DNA from: an uncultured Gammaproteobacteria bacterium
GTDB lineage: Bacteria > Pseudomonadota > Gammaproteobacteria > Pseudomonadales > Porticoccaceae
NCBI GenBank assembly: GCA_913058345.1
Contig: CAJXQR010000010.1
Coordinates: 25,307 to 89,306, forward strand
Reading direction: 5' to 3'
DNA length: 64,000 nt
Numbering within the stretch: position 1 is the first letter of the stretch; the number at the start of each line of letters is the position of its first letter. Shown one piece after another: positions 37,717-47,052 of this stretch. A model generated the notes under the pieces. That model saw nothing but the letters and a program-made list of their open reading frames with translations, was not told the origin of the DNA and made no database searches. The position numbers and the translations under genes are program-made.

Positions 37717-39153
37717 TTACCCAACTGAGCCTTCGAGGCTAATTTCAAGTAGTTTCCCAGCTTCTACTGCGAATTCCATCGGCAATTGCTTAAACACTTC
37801 TTTGCAAAAACCGTTCACAATCATCGATACGGCTTTTTCCGAGTTAATACCCCGCTGCTGGCAAAGGAACAGCTGATCGTCAGACACTTTTGAGGTGGTC
37901 GCTTCATGTTCCACAATCGCACTGGGGTTGCGACTTTCAATATAAGGGAAGGTATGCGCGCCACACTGATCACCAATTAACAGCGAGTCACATTGGGTAT
38001 AGTTACGTGCCCCTTCCGCTGTCGGCATCATTTTCACCAGGCCACGATAGCTATTGTTACTCTGAGCCGCTGATATACCTTTAGAAATGATCGTTGAGCG
38101 GGTATTTTTGCCCAAATGAATCATTTTTGTGCCGGTATCCGCTTGCTGCCTGCCGCGAGTTAAAGCCACGGAATAAAATTCACCCACACTGTTATCTCCG
38201 CGCAGAATACAGCTGGGGTATTTCCAGGTGATGGCCGAACCGGTTTCGACCTGAGTCCAGGACACCTTGGCATTTTTGTGGCACATCGCCCGCTTGGTGA
38301 CAAAATTATAGATACCACCACGCCCCTGCTCATCGCCGGGATACCAGTTTTGAACAGTAGAATATTTGATTTGCGCATCGTCTAAGGCAACGAGTTCAAC
38401 CACCGCTGCGTGTAGCTGGTTTTCATCGCGCTGTGGCGCGCTGCAGCCTTCAAGGTAACTGACATGGCTACCTTCATCGGCAATCACCAAGGTGCGTTCA
38501 AACTGGCCCGTGTTTTGTTCGTTGATACGGAAATAGGTGGATAACTCCATCGGGCAACGCACCCCTTTGGGCACATAGACAAAAGAGCCATCGGTAAATA
38601 CGGCACTGTTCAGCGCGGCATAATAGTTATCAGTACGCGGCACCACACTGCCCAGGTACTTCTGCACTAATTCCGGATATTCCTTAATGGCTTCAGAAAT
38701 GGAGCAAAAAATAACCCCGGCCTCCTTCAGTTTTTCCCGGAAGGTAGTGACCACCGACACGGAATCAAAGACTGCGTCAACCGCCACACCGGCCAACATC
38801 TGCTGCTCCATCAAGGGAATACCCAGCTTTTCGTAGGTGGCCAGCAACTCTGGGTCAATTTCATCCAGTGATTTAGGTTTATCGTCCATGCTTTTGGGTG
38901 AGGAATAATAAGAGATCGCTTGAAAATCGATTTTAGAATAATCGATATGCGCCCAATGGGGTTCCGGCATTTTTTTCCAGCTGGCGAACGCCTTAAGCCG
39001 CCAGTCAAGCATCCATTGCGGTTCGCCTTTTATCGCGGAAAGTCGCGCTATAACCTCTTCATTTAAGCCAGGCTCGAAGGTGTTTGATTCGATAGAGGAC
39101 GTAAAGCCTGCCTCGTATTCGCGGGTTATTGCCTTTTCGATTTGATCGGTCAT
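37717..39153 (-). CDS. sufB: Fe-S assembly scaffold subunit SufB
   Basis: This 478-aa SufB is the core scaffold on which the cluster is built. It has the family segments [22 protein letters not shown] in blocks, SYLEGCSAP with the conserved Cys, and the C-terminal [22 protein letters not shown]. It is the first gene of sufBCDS-sufT-sufE-sdhB-like. No iscR or sufA is adjacent and I found no IscR-type box upstream by eye. Confidence 0.97.
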   Translation of the reverse strand: MTDQIEKAITREYEAGFTSSIESNTFEPGLNEEVIARLSAIKGEPQWMLDWRLKAFASWKKMPEPHWAHIDYSKIDFQAISYYSSPKSMDDKPKSLDEIDPELLATYEKLGIPLMEQQMLAGVAVDAVFDSVSVVTTFREKLKEAGVIFCSISEAIKEYPELVQKYLGSVVPRTDNYYAALNSAVFTDGSFVYVPKGVRCPMELSTYFRINEQNTGQFERTLVIADEGSHVSYLEGCSAPQRDENQLHAAVVELVALDDAQIKYSTVQNWYPGDEQGRGGIYNFVTKRAMCHKNAKVSWTQVETGSAITWKYPSCILRGDNSVGEFYSVALTRGRQQADTGTKMIHLGKNTRSTIISKGISAAQSNNSYRGLVKMMPTAEGARNYTQCDSLLIGDQCGAHTFPYIESRNPSAIVEHEATTSKVSDDQLFLCQQRGINSEKAVSMIVNGFCKEVFKQLPMEFAVEAGKLLEISLEGSVG

Positions 39154-39714
39154 AACCTTTACCTTTTGTATTCTGTTTTACATCGTCCTCCGGTAAAGAC
39201 ATAGTGACAAAGCATTGTGTTCTGCATATCGCCACCACATCCTGAGCCGGGGACATAATCGATGGACATCCATCTAGACAAGAATGCCAGCACCCCTAGG
39301 ATACGTCGCTAAACTCCGCAATCCAACCTCTGCACTCAGTAGACTGCTCTAGCGGACCATGTTGAACGCCATAGTCACTTGATGTAGCCATCTGATCTAA
39401 GAGCCTGATATTGCGGGGCAATATTCTAACTTTCTGCACCAGAGATGCCCCTTGCTCGGCTGTAAGACGTCGCGTCATCAAACCCGCGCTCCGTTAAACA
39501 AGCATAGTGACAAGTTCAATGGTCTGTCTGACGCTCGTCGTGCTGCAAACCCCATAGCGACATAATGGCCAGCAATGGGGCCATCGGCACAGCTTAGAGC
39601 AGAGCGGAGCTAATCGTGATAGAAAGGTGCCTCTGCCACCTTAATCAGCGCCCGACAATTAGCCTTGCTTTATGGTGACTGACAATAACTTTCATAAAAA
39701 GTGAATTTACGCGT
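39154..39714. other. Intergenic region upstream of sufB
   Basis: These 561 bp lie before sufB on the minus strand. A 61-codon frame at 39296-39481 (minus) has no motif and I do not call it. Two similar short segments containing CATAGTGACAA occur near 39210 and 39502. The SUF promoter should be near 39160-39300. No insertion sequence was recognised. Confidence 0.5.
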
Positions 39715-40947
39715 TCAGAACAGGGACTCACTGTAGATTAAGGAGGGTTCGTTATTAGCCTCTTTGAAATAATTTTCAACCGCCGCGCATTCACTCCGCC
39801 CATGGATTGTCGTCAGCATATCTCGCAAAGTTTCAAAATATCCTAAACCGTCACTCCGCATGAACCTGCCTTCAGCATCGTGCACTTGCTGTGGCGAACC
39901 ATTGAAGCGTTGATGTTTGATCAACACCTTAGATGCAAACGGCAAGCGTGAATATCCTTCCTCGCGCTGACTGAGCGACGTCAATATCCCTCTAAAGATA
40001 GCTTCTTTCTCGACCATTCTTGTACAAATGATATTGATTGTATCGAGATCCAATGGTGACGCTTTTGATAAACAGTCTTCGCGATTGATCGTATTCGTCG
40101 CGAGATAAAACATCAGCTGTAAATGATCCTTTTTACCGATAGGTGTGAGATAACCGCGATACTGGTATCTAGCAGCCTCGCAACTCACATTGGGTATATT
40201 TAATTTTGCGCGAATCACGGAGCAATCTAAATTGCCTTGCTCTAGGGTATGCGAAACACGCATAGCCGCCCTAAAATAGCCCTGTTCACCATCGTGCCGG
40301 TAGCCCGCTGGATAATACAAAGCGTATACGCCTTCGTAGCGCTCGAATATTTTTTGCGCAAAGGGCCGGTCAATATTAACGCCACAACCTGGTTTATTGG
40401 CCGTGTTCTTTTTTCGGTCAACGGCCTTGATGATCGCCATTTTGTCCGCTTCGACCTCGCCCACATTAAGTACCAATGAGCCGTTTTCGCCGGATCTTTT
40501 ACAGTAGCCCAGCTTCGTGCCGAAACTGTACAGACGCTGCTCACGACTTGAATTGTGAATAATCTCAGGATCGAAATCATCCCATACCAGGGGATGGAGA
40601 TGTCTCAATTCGCTATCGGGAAAAAGCGTCAGATAGACTTTGCGAAATTGTGTTGTGGCATCGACCAGACTCGTCAAAGAGCTTCTGTTAACGGCCGCTT
40701 TTGACGGCAGCAGTACTGTATTGGCCAGCGTATTAGGTGTAAGACCAAAGATCAGTTTGGTTTCGTGATTGTGCCCTTTGCCATTACCTTTAGTCGCATG
40801 CTTGACCAGTTCTCTCTTCAAAAACTCTTTATCGGTGCCCTTTAAATTGCGGTACAGACGTCGATAAATGTTCTCTTCATCTAGACACAGCGCCAACATA
40901 CAACGCAGTAACTCCGAGTTGTCTATTCGAGGTTCGTAGTCTGGCAT
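39715..40947 (-). CDS. Unknown 410-aa protein
   Basis: I do not recognise this protein. It is soluble, with no signal peptide or membrane helix. Residues about 200-290 hold the stretch RYEGVYALYYPAGY, then YFRAAMRVSH, then YQYRGYLTPIGKKDHLQLMFYLATN. This alternating beta-like pattern resembles ligand-sensing C-terminal domains found in some regulators. The N-terminal 100 residues are helical but show no clear helix-turn-helix. It faces away from the divergent large membrane protein 290 bp upstream. It could be a regulator of that neighbour; this is speculative. Confidence 0.65.
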   Translation of the reverse strand: MPDYEPRIDNSELLRCMLALCLDEENIYRRLYRNLKGTDKEFLKRELVKHATKGNGKGHNHETKLIFGLTPNTLANTVLLPSKAAVNRSSLTSLVDATTQFRKVYLTLFPDSELRHLHPLVWDDFDPEIIHNSSREQRLYSFGTKLGYCKRSGENGSLVLNVGEVEADKMAIIKAVDRKKNTANKPGCGVNIDRPFAQKIFERYEGVYALYYPAGYRHDGEQGYFRAAMRVSHTLEQGNLDCSVIRAKLNIPNVSCEAARYQYRGYLTPIGKKDHLQLMFYLATNTINREDCLSKASPLDLDTINIICTRMVEKEAIFRGILTSLSQREEGYSRLPFASKVLIKHQRFNGSPQQVHDAEGRFMRSDGLGYFETLRDMLTTIHGRSECAAVENYFKEANNEPSLIYSESLF

Positions 40948-41238
40948 GCCTCATACCTACTGTTATTTTATGCGATAGGGGGTTGAAAAGGTGCAGCTTG
41001 GCAAACCTTCTCAACGAATTTTCTGCGTGGGTTCAGAAACTTTTATACAGGCCTGAAAGTTCATTGAATTTCAAAGAAATGTCAATAGACACCTATTTCT
41101 TTGGCCGATTATATTGCAATCAGCCGATTCGCTATGTGAGCTCACAAAACTGACGAGCTATTAAAACTCGGCAATGTCAAATGTACTCGGCACAACGGTC
41201 TTGAATGGAAAAATTTAATTAAAAAGTGGGGTTATAAC
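40948..41238. other. Divergent intergenic region of the unknown pair
   Basis: This 291-bp region is AT-rich toward 41080-41230 and should contain promoters for both unknown genes. A small stem TTTCTG/CAGAAA lies near 41021-41040. Nothing else was recognised. Confidence 0.45.
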
Positions 41239-43737
41239 ATGGCCGAAAGCACTCTAAATAGCACCACTTGCGAAGCCTTGTCGCAGGTGCACAGCACGCA
41301 GTTCAGTGTTGTGCACCTGTCGTATCACAACATTCCAGTGCCTTACGAGCAGAGCGTTTCTGCGGTACTGACGCAATTTCCAATGGTGGGTTTGCTAATG
41401 GGTGTGCTCATGATACTGGCCCTACTTGTTCGAGTCGGCCGGTCATGGTCAAGCAAGGGCTTGCGGATTTTAGCCACCACAGGGTGGCTAGTATTTAGTG
41501 GGTTAACCATCAGTCTAGCAAGTAGTTATTGGCTCGTGCCAAAGTTAGCTGAAGGCCTATGGCATTATAAAAAAACAGTATGGATTGAACCAGGCTTGTC
41601 GGGTATTAACGAAGTGGCCAGCGCCATAACAAAGACAATTGATCTAAAACCCATCAAGCGCTGGTCCGGTTTTCTCCACCAAGTGTATGACAATCACACG
41701 TCACGACTGCTCCTGCATCACCATCAGATGCCTGTGCATCAAGAAAGCCTGGAGCTCTTCGATACGATCACACACAGACCGCATATCCATCAACGCCTGG
41801 CATCAAACAATGACCCTCTAACATCAGATGAGCAAGCACAGCTTGCAATATTGGCGATGACGGCCCAGAAGCTCGCAGAACAGGCGTTTGCAGCGAACAA
41901 GCTGGAATTTGCACTTCATATCGCTATGCAGGGCTATGAGATCGATAAGCGCGCAGACTATTTTGAGCGTGTAGTGTTGCCGATACGAGGTCAAATGGCA
42001 CATCAGCTACTGCAATCAAAAAACTATGCACAGGCCGTTCAATACGTATTGGACATGCCAGGAAATTGGCACGACAAGGCCTACCTACAGCTGCTCGAGG
42101 CGGTCCAGTATGGGCTAATGACGGCTAAGCTGTCAGGGCAATATTCTCGCCGCTGGAGCGACGCAATCGAGCATTCTGAGAGTTTGCAAAGCCACTATTT
42201 TAGCGCAAGTAACGGGCTTCGCTCGCCTCACATTTCATGCAACATCGCTTTTCTTCATGGACTCCAAGCAATCGAAAGTCTACGTGAAAAAGATTCACAA
42301 ACAGCCTTAGCAAGCCTGCAAAAAGCCAAACTGTATGTGCCCGACACGCGCTATGTTAGAGAGTTAATGCCTGTAGCCTATCACGGCATTGGCACTGACC
42401 ATATGACCCAGCAAAGGTATCGTCTTGCAGCGCGTTCATTCGAGAGCGCTAACGCGCTGGCGCCCCGTGAGGACTACTCTTGTGATGCCGCCACGGCATG
42501 GCGTTTATCGGCATTTTCCGTGGTTGACGCCGGTAATTTTGGAGAAGCACGTAAAAGAGCTCAGAAGGCAAAACAGCTATGTGCCAAGCCCCTAGCGGAT
42601 AAAGATTTACAACTTGAAATTGCGTTTCGACAGGCCCTTGAGCACATGCAATTCGGGCGCTGGAACGCAGCACGTACCCTGTTCTACAGTTTGACATCAG
42701 AGCTAAAAACCAGCCAGTCGGCACGCTATTATCTAAGTGACATTGATCATGCTGTTGCGCGCCACAACAAAATTATAAATTCAAGGCACATGTTGCCCAT
42801 ACCCCGCGTTACCGGGCAGTTTTGCACGCATTTTTTTGAACGCGAAGGTCAGGTAAGTTGCAAAGAGGTAACGCTATATAACGGCAAGCAAGCAGTAGGA
42901 CGTTCGCTAAAGAATAAAACGACCGATGTCATTTTTAATCAGAAAAAGGGCTATCTGGCAGTCTACGACAATTTTGGCAGTGTGCAATACGATACCTGGG
43001 AGAATCAGCAGGGCGGATCAATCCATCAATGGATTGATACTGATGGCGATTACCGTCCTGACTATAAACAGTCATTTGTTGAAGACAGGCTTGTCGAAAG
43101 CCGGCAGTTATCAGGCCGAGTTTCCATGCGCTTTGTTGGTGGACTCATCAACAAAAAGTACGTTGATATTTTCTCACGCCCTGACACATTTCTGGTTGCG
43201 TACAAAAATAGCCACTACTTTGGGCGCACTGAAACCGCCGACAACAGTACCCGTCCACGTTGGCGCAATTACTTTGTATTCGATTATAAGTACGGAGATA
43301 CCATCGATATTTTAGCGTTGGATGAAGACTTATTCAGCAACGAACTCATTGATCGTAAACAATTCCAAAGCCTGCCTGCGACCGGCTATGTAGAGATGAA
43401 CCAACACAACGTCACACTGGCCATTGAAGTATCGTCAAGTGACCGCCCCGAGGGCCGCTACAAGGGCGAAAGCGGGCAAAGCGTCTTTGACGCACCCTCG
43501 TTTCTTGCCGAATACACACCTCTTTCTGCACAGGTTAAGGCGACCTACAAAGAAGATGCCCGCGCGCAGATCATGTCGACGGTAGCCGCTATCGCTGTTC
43601 CTGAGGCAGGAATATTCACTCTGATGAAACGTGGCAGATTCGCCGAACAACTCATTGCTGGTTGGTTAGGTTTTGAAGCAACTGACCACGTACTGAATAA
43701 ATCTGTAGAAGATCGTCACCACAACGACTGGAGATAA
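41239..43737 (+). CDS. Large membrane protein with TPR-like repeats, unknown
   Basis: This 832-aa protein has two N-terminal membrane helices (about 44-65 and 77-99). A long alpha-helical middle (about 190-510) has spacing like TPR repeats, for example AEQAFAANKLEFALHIAMQGYE. A beta-rich part follows, with a calcium-loop-like DTDGDYRPD near 599. A hydrophobic Ala-rich segment near 777-795 comes before the C-terminus. No enzyme motif is seen. It is followed after 5 bp by a secreted protein with a GIY-YIG-like domain, so the two are almost certainly one operon. A surface, export or effector-handling role is possible. Confidence 0.7.
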   Translation: MAESTLNSTTCEALSQVHSTQFSVVHLSYHNIPVPYEQSVSAVLTQFPMVGLLMGVLMILALLVRVGRSWSSKGLRILATTGWLVFSGLTISLASSYWLVPKLAEGLWHYKKTVWIEPGLSGINEVASAITKTIDLKPIKRWSGFLHQVYDNHTSRLLLHHHQMPVHQESLELFDTITHRPHIHQRLASNNDPLTSDEQAQLAILAMTAQKLAEQAFAANKLEFALHIAMQGYEIDKRADYFERVVLPIRGQMAHQLLQSKNYAQAVQYVLDMPGNWHDKAYLQLLEAVQYGLMTAKLSGQYSRRWSDAIEHSESLQSHYFSASNGLRSPHISCNIAFLHGLQAIESLREKDSQTALASLQKAKLYVPDTRYVRELMPVAYHGIGTDHMTQQRYRLAARSFESANALAPREDYSCDAATAWRLSAFSVVDAGNFGEARKRAQKAKQLCAKPLADKDLQLEIAFRQALEHMQFGRWNAARTLFYSLTSELKTSQSARYYLSDIDHAVARHNKIINSRHMLPIPRVTGQFCTHFFEREGQVSCKEVTLYNGKQAVGRSLKNKTTDVIFNQKKGYLAVYDNFGSVQYDTWENQQGGSIHQWIDTDGDYRPDYKQSFVEDRLVESRQLSGRVSMRFVGGLINKKYVDIFSRPDTFLVAYKNSHYFGRTETADNSTRPRWRNYFVFDYKYGDTIDILALDEDLFSNELIDRKQFQSLPATGYVEMNQHNVTLAIEVSSSDRPEGRYKGESGQSVFDAPSFLAEYTPLSAQVKATYKEDARAQIMSTVAAIAVPEAGIFTLMKRGRFAEQLIAGWLGFEATDHVLNKSVEDRHHNDWR

Positions 43738-43742
43738 TACCG

Positions 43743-44456
43743 ATGAAAACCACATTAAGCTGGATGCTCGCCTTCTCATTAGCCTCTGCGACTCCCTCCG
43801 CCCTGGCAAACCCAGCCCTGGCCGCAGCAAGAGCTGCCGAAGCGTTAAGGTCGCAACAGGCGGCAGCGCGTATCGCCTCTGAACAAAATGCGGCGCGTGC
43901 TGCTAGCGTAGCCGCGCAGGCAAATCGAACCAGATATGCACAACAGACAGCCGCAGCACAATCGCGTGCGGCCTTCGAACAACAAGCACGCAGCCAGGCC
44001 GCTTTTCGCCATACAGAATTCCTACGAGTCAATGCGCAACAAGCCCAGGCTAATAAGCAGCGTTTGGCAATTCAATCGCACGTCAAACAACAAGTAGACA
44101 TTGCTAAACGTAATCTGCCTGCCAGACCGGTGGCAAGAATGACGACGTTTAACAATAATGCTAATGCAGGGTTAATCTACCAACGCCGTACAGGTGCGTC
44201 TGATGTATACATTGGTCAAACGAAAAACTTACAGCGCTTCCCTGTAAGACAAACCGAACATGCGAAAAAACTGAACACGACCTCCAGTTATCAGCTAGTC
44301 GGCGGGGCGCCAGGTGGTGACCGAACGTTATTACGTGTTGCAGAACAAGCGGCCTACGATGCACAGAATAAATATTCTGCCAAAATGGCATTAAATGTGA
44401 CCAACGCCATTAGACCGATGGCAGAAGTAAAATACATGACAGCCACAGCACGATAA
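43743..44456 (+). CDS. Secreted Ala-rich protein with C-terminal GIY-YIG-like domain
   Basis: This 237-aa protein has a signal peptide (about 1-22, cleavage near ALA-NP) and an Ala/Gln/Arg-rich coiled segment to about 125. A compact C-terminal domain of about 95 residues follows. That domain shows the order expected of a GIY-YIG (URI-type) nuclease: GLIY 143-146, VYIG 155-158, R165, H173, E201 in AEQAAYD and Asn 218/221. The same fold occurs in some polymorphic toxins. No immunity gene is evident downstream. A nuclease that is exported is unusual; the fold call is by motif only. Confidence 0.6.
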   Translation: MKTTLSWMLAFSLASATPSALANPALAAARAAEALRSQQAAARIASEQNAARAASVAAQANRTRYAQQTAAAQSRAAFEQQARSQAAFRHTEFLRVNAQQAQANKQRLAIQSHVKQQVDIAKRNLPARPVARMTTFNNNANAGLIYQRRTGASDVYIGQTKNLQRFPVRQTEHAKKLNTTSSYQLVGGAPGGDRTLLRVAEQAAYDAQNKYSAKMALNVTNAIRPMAEVKYMTATAR

Positions 44457-44880
44457 ATCTAACTCCTCTCAGCCGTTAATTCGAAGACTTAGAAGCATCA
44501 TGTAGAAGCCGGTCTCTCGTCCATTCCCCTCATAGCGGGCGCTATTTTATGTTCCAGTCAACAAAAGCAGGCGCATTAATTGGCTAAATACTGAAACTCT
44601 CTCAGTGACAAGTCAGCTTTCGAAGATTAGAACGGGGGGACGTTGCAATACTTATATCAGCCCTGACCGGTATAAGCACTGTCATCGCGCGTCATCGGCG
44701 CGCGATTCGGCTGGGGCCGGTGGCCTTTGAAGATAGAAGGAAGCAATGGCTTATTTACCTCGCCATTGACGCTGCGATGAAAAAAACCGTGCCCATAACC
44801 TATTACCCATTTATTACGAACCGACAAAGATATTCCGAGCCGACAAAGACCCTAACGACTTTATCCCAATGAAACACAAG

Positions 44881-44909
44881 TTGCCCCAACTTATGATACG
44901 TTATATCAT
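44881..44909 (+). promoter_or_regulatory. Predicted sigma-70 promoter of the metal uptake operon
   Basis: TTGCCC (44881-44886) and TATCAT (44904-44909) are spaced by 17 bp. The -10 lies inside the Zur-like operator, as expected for a repressed promoter. Confidence 0.55.
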
Positions 44910-44917
44910 AACATTGC
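44895..44917 (+). promoter_or_regulatory. Zur-box-like operator
   Basis: This 23-bp site agrees with the gammaproteobacterial Zur consensus (GAAATGTTATA-W-TATAACATTTC) at 19 of 23 positions as I count it. The centre reads GTTATATCATAAC. An overlapping perfect dyad TTATGATA-N5-TATCATAA spans 44891-44911. It lies upstream of a zinc/manganese-family ABC importer. Confidence 0.7.
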
Positions 44918-45088
44918 AACCCCGAGCACACGACACGTGTAGAGGGTGCAACAACTCGGTATTACGCTGTCATTCGGCTAGTCCTTTGCCTGTCCAGTTT
45001 TCTTGACACAGTAAACCACCGAGGTCTTCAAATAATAAACCCTGTGAAGGTCACCGTTTAGTAGTGATTATTTTAGCGTTATGAACAC

Positions 45089-45150
45089 GCTCCCCCTGGA
45101 TGCCAGCACCGGTAAGCAACAGCTACCGGTTAACCACGTCCAGGGGGCGC
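45089..45150 (+). ncRNA. Nested hairpin in the leader of the metal ABC operon
   Basis: The outer stem CCCCCTGGA/TCCAGGGGG (45092-45100 with 45139-45147) is extended by GC pairs beyond one mismatch. It encloses an inner stem ACCGGTA/TACCGGT (45108-45114 with 45124-45130). There is no U-run after it, so it is not a typical terminator. It lies 70 bp before the first small gene. Confidence 0.5.
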
Positions 45151-45217
45151 TTTCAAACGTCAACCATCGGGCGCGTTTGGTTCAGTGTAAGACTCGATAA
45201 AGGAACAACAAAGCTGA

Positions 45218-45418
45218 ATGAAAACCGACGTTAAATTACAGCGTGATGAGAAGCTAATCGTCAAAGAACACGGCACAGCTTTAGCAATTGCGAGCGTCAG
45301 AAAACCAATGCCAGGGCGCTCTAACCCCTGGGCTATGGGTTTACTCTCTCGGCTAATCGTCGCCCTTTCCACCTCTATTGCCCTCTGGGCTTTAGTCTAC
45401 TGGGCAACCACTGGATAA
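45218..45418 (+). CDS. Small single-helix membrane protein
   Basis: This 66-aa protein has a charged N-terminal half and one C-terminal membrane helix (about 42-63). I do not recognise the family. It lies 6 bp before the ABC ATPase gene on the same strand, so it is probably part of the operon. The start is ATG 45218. It could be an accessory subunit of the importer; function is unknown. Confidence 0.55.
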   Translation: MKTDVKLQRDEKLIVKEHGTALAIASVRKPMPGRSNPWAMGLLSRLIVALSTSIALWALVYWATTG

Positions 45419-45424
45419 TCGGAT

Positions 45425-46168
45425 ATGAACCACGCCATTGTGATCGACAACCTGACGGTGACATACGACCAGCATCCCGCTGTGCACCACTTAACGACGA
45501 CATTCAATGCCGGCACGCTAACATCACTGATCGGTCCAAACGGCTCGGGTAAAACCACCTTACTACAGACCATCGCTGGCCTTCGCGCCCCCAGCGAAGG
45601 GCGCGTTACATTGCAAGGTTTTACGGTTAAAGATATCGCTTATCTGCCGCAGCAGGATCAGATCGATAAAACTTTTCCTATGGTCGTTCGAGATCTGGTT
45701 GCCAGCGGTCTGTGGCGGTCGACAGGCCCATTTGCACGCTTCACACGCAAACAGACTCAGACAGTAGACGTCGCTTTGGCAAAGGTCGGACTACGCGGCT
45801 TCGAACACCGAATGATTGGCAGCCTCTCTGGAGGCCAATTCCAGCGCATGCTATTTGCACGCCTGATTGTCCAGGACGCGCCGGTATTGTTACTCGACGA
45901 ACCCTTCAATGCCATCGATGAAAAAACATCGGCGGAACTGTTGTCTCTGATCGATGACTGGCATGGCGAAGCCCGCACCATTTTGATTGTCACTCACGAT
46001 GTTGAACTGGCCAGGCAGCGCTTTCCCAACAGCCTTTTAATGGCACGGGATTTAATCGCCTGCGGCAATAGCCAGGATGTACTCACTACAGAAAATATAA
46101 AACGCGCCCGGCAAATGAATGAACCCTTTGACGCCACATCCGCTCTTTGTCTGCGAGGTGCAACGTGA
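45425..46168 (+). CDS. Zinc/manganese-family ABC importer ATPase
   Basis: This 247-aa ATPase of the ZnuC/MntB/SitB group has Walker A GPNGSGKT (37-44), Q-loop region YLPQQDQ, signature LSGGQ (134-138), Walker B LLLDEP and H-loop VTHDVE. It pairs with the permease and binding protein that follow. The Zur-like operator upstream points to zinc. Its stop overlaps the permease start region by about 20 bp. Confidence 0.9.
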   Translation: MNHAIVIDNLTVTYDQHPAVHHLTTTFNAGTLTSLIGPNGSGKTTLLQTIAGLRAPSEGRVTLQGFTVKDIAYLPQQDQIDKTFPMVVRDLVASGLWRSTGPFARFTRKQTQTVDVALAKVGLRGFEHRMIGSLSGGQFQRMLFARLIVQDAPVLLLDEPFNAIDEKTSAELLSLIDDWHGEARTILIVTHDVELARQRFPNSLLMARDLIACGNSQDVLTTENIKRARQMNEPFDATSALCLRGAT

Positions 46169-47034
46169 TGACTGAAGCCTTGTGGGCGCCTTTTGTGGAG
46201 TTTAGTTTTATGCGCCGTGCACTGGTGGGCTGTATCGCCATCAGTGTTGGCGCAACGCCTGTCGGCGTACTGATGATTCTGCGGCGTATGAGCCTCACCG
46301 GTGATGCCATGGCCCATGCCATATTACCCGGCACCGCCATTGCCTACCTATTGGTCGGACTTTCACTAAGCGCCATGACCCTGGGTGGGCTGGTGGCAGG
46401 GCTGGTGGTTGCAGTGGGCGCGGGGCTGGTCGCCCGCCATACCGCCCTAAAAGAAGATACCAGTCTGGCAGCGTTCTACCTTATCTCTCTGGCTTTAGGC
46501 GTGATGTTGCTGTCAGCGCGGGGGAATAACGTCGATCTTTTTCATGTGTTATTCGGCAGTATTCTCGCCCTTGATGACAGCTCGTTATATCTACTGGCCA
46601 GCATTGCCAGTCTGAGCCTACTGATCCTTGCGGTGATCTTCCGCCCATTAATACTGGAGTGTGTTGACGCTGCCTTTCTGCGCTCGGTCAGTCGCACCAG
46701 TCCCCTGGCACACTACGGTTTCCTGGTACTGATGGTGATCAATCTTGTCGCCGGGTTTCACGCGCTCGGCACCTTAATGGCCGTTGGCATGATGGTATTA
46801 CCCGGCGCTGCGGCTAAATTCTGGGGGCGCTCGCTGGGTAGCCTGTTGATGCTGAGTGTCCTCCTGGGACTCAGCGGCAGTTATCTGGGCTTACTCCTGT
46901 CCTATCACCATGATTTACCGGCAGGGCCTGCCATTATTCTTGTTTTGGGAAGCCTCTATGTCACTTCCATACTCATAGGGCGGGAGAGCGGATTACTGAA
47001 TACCTATCTGTCACGTCGCCATTTTGCCAGATAG
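46147..47034 (+). CDS. Zinc/manganese-family ABC importer permease
   Basis: This 295-aa permease of the ZnuB/MntB ABC-3 family has about eight to nine helices. It carries the family GDAMAHAILPGTAIAYL segment (GDxxxHAxLPG) and the C-terminal GTLMAVGMMVLPGAAA motif. ATG 46147 overlaps the ATPase gene; an ATG at 46168 is an alternative that would give near-exact coupling (GTGATG at the ATPase stop). It forms the membrane channel of the importer. Confidence 0.9.
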   Translation: MSARCNVMTEALWAPFVEFSFMRRALVGCIAISVGATPVGVLMILRRMSLTGDAMAHAILPGTAIAYLLVGLSLSAMTLGGLVAGLVVAVGAGLVARHTALKEDTSLAAFYLISLALGVMLLSARGNNVDLFHVLFGSILALDDSSLYLLASIASLSLLILAVIFRPLILECVDAAFLRSVSRTSPLAHYGFLVLMVINLVAGFHALGTLMAVGMMVLPGAAAKFWGRSLGSLLMLSVLLGLSGSYLGLLLSYHHDLPAGPAIILVLGSLYVTSILIGRESGLLNTYLSRRHFAR

Positions 47035-47052
47035 TCATCTCAAACGAGGATA

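Larger units (their letters stand above)
44457..45217. other. Regulatory intergenic region before the metal ABC operon
   Basis: These 761 bp hold a promoter with an overlapping Zur-box-like site (44881-44917) and a large nested hairpin (45089-45150). A 39-codon frame at 45081-45200 spans the hairpin but has no ribosome binding site. The first 400 bp show no gene; they include short similar segments containing CCGACAAAGA near 44821 and 44842. Confidence 0.6.

Noticed and set aside
39296..39481. 61-codon minus-strand frame upstream of sufB
   Set aside because: No recognisable motif or ribosome binding site; it sits in the region expected to hold the SUF promoter.
45081..45200. 39-codon frame spanning the hairpin before the metal ABC operon
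   Set aside because: No ribosome binding site; base composition is explained by the hairpin. A leader peptide cannot be excluded but is not supported.
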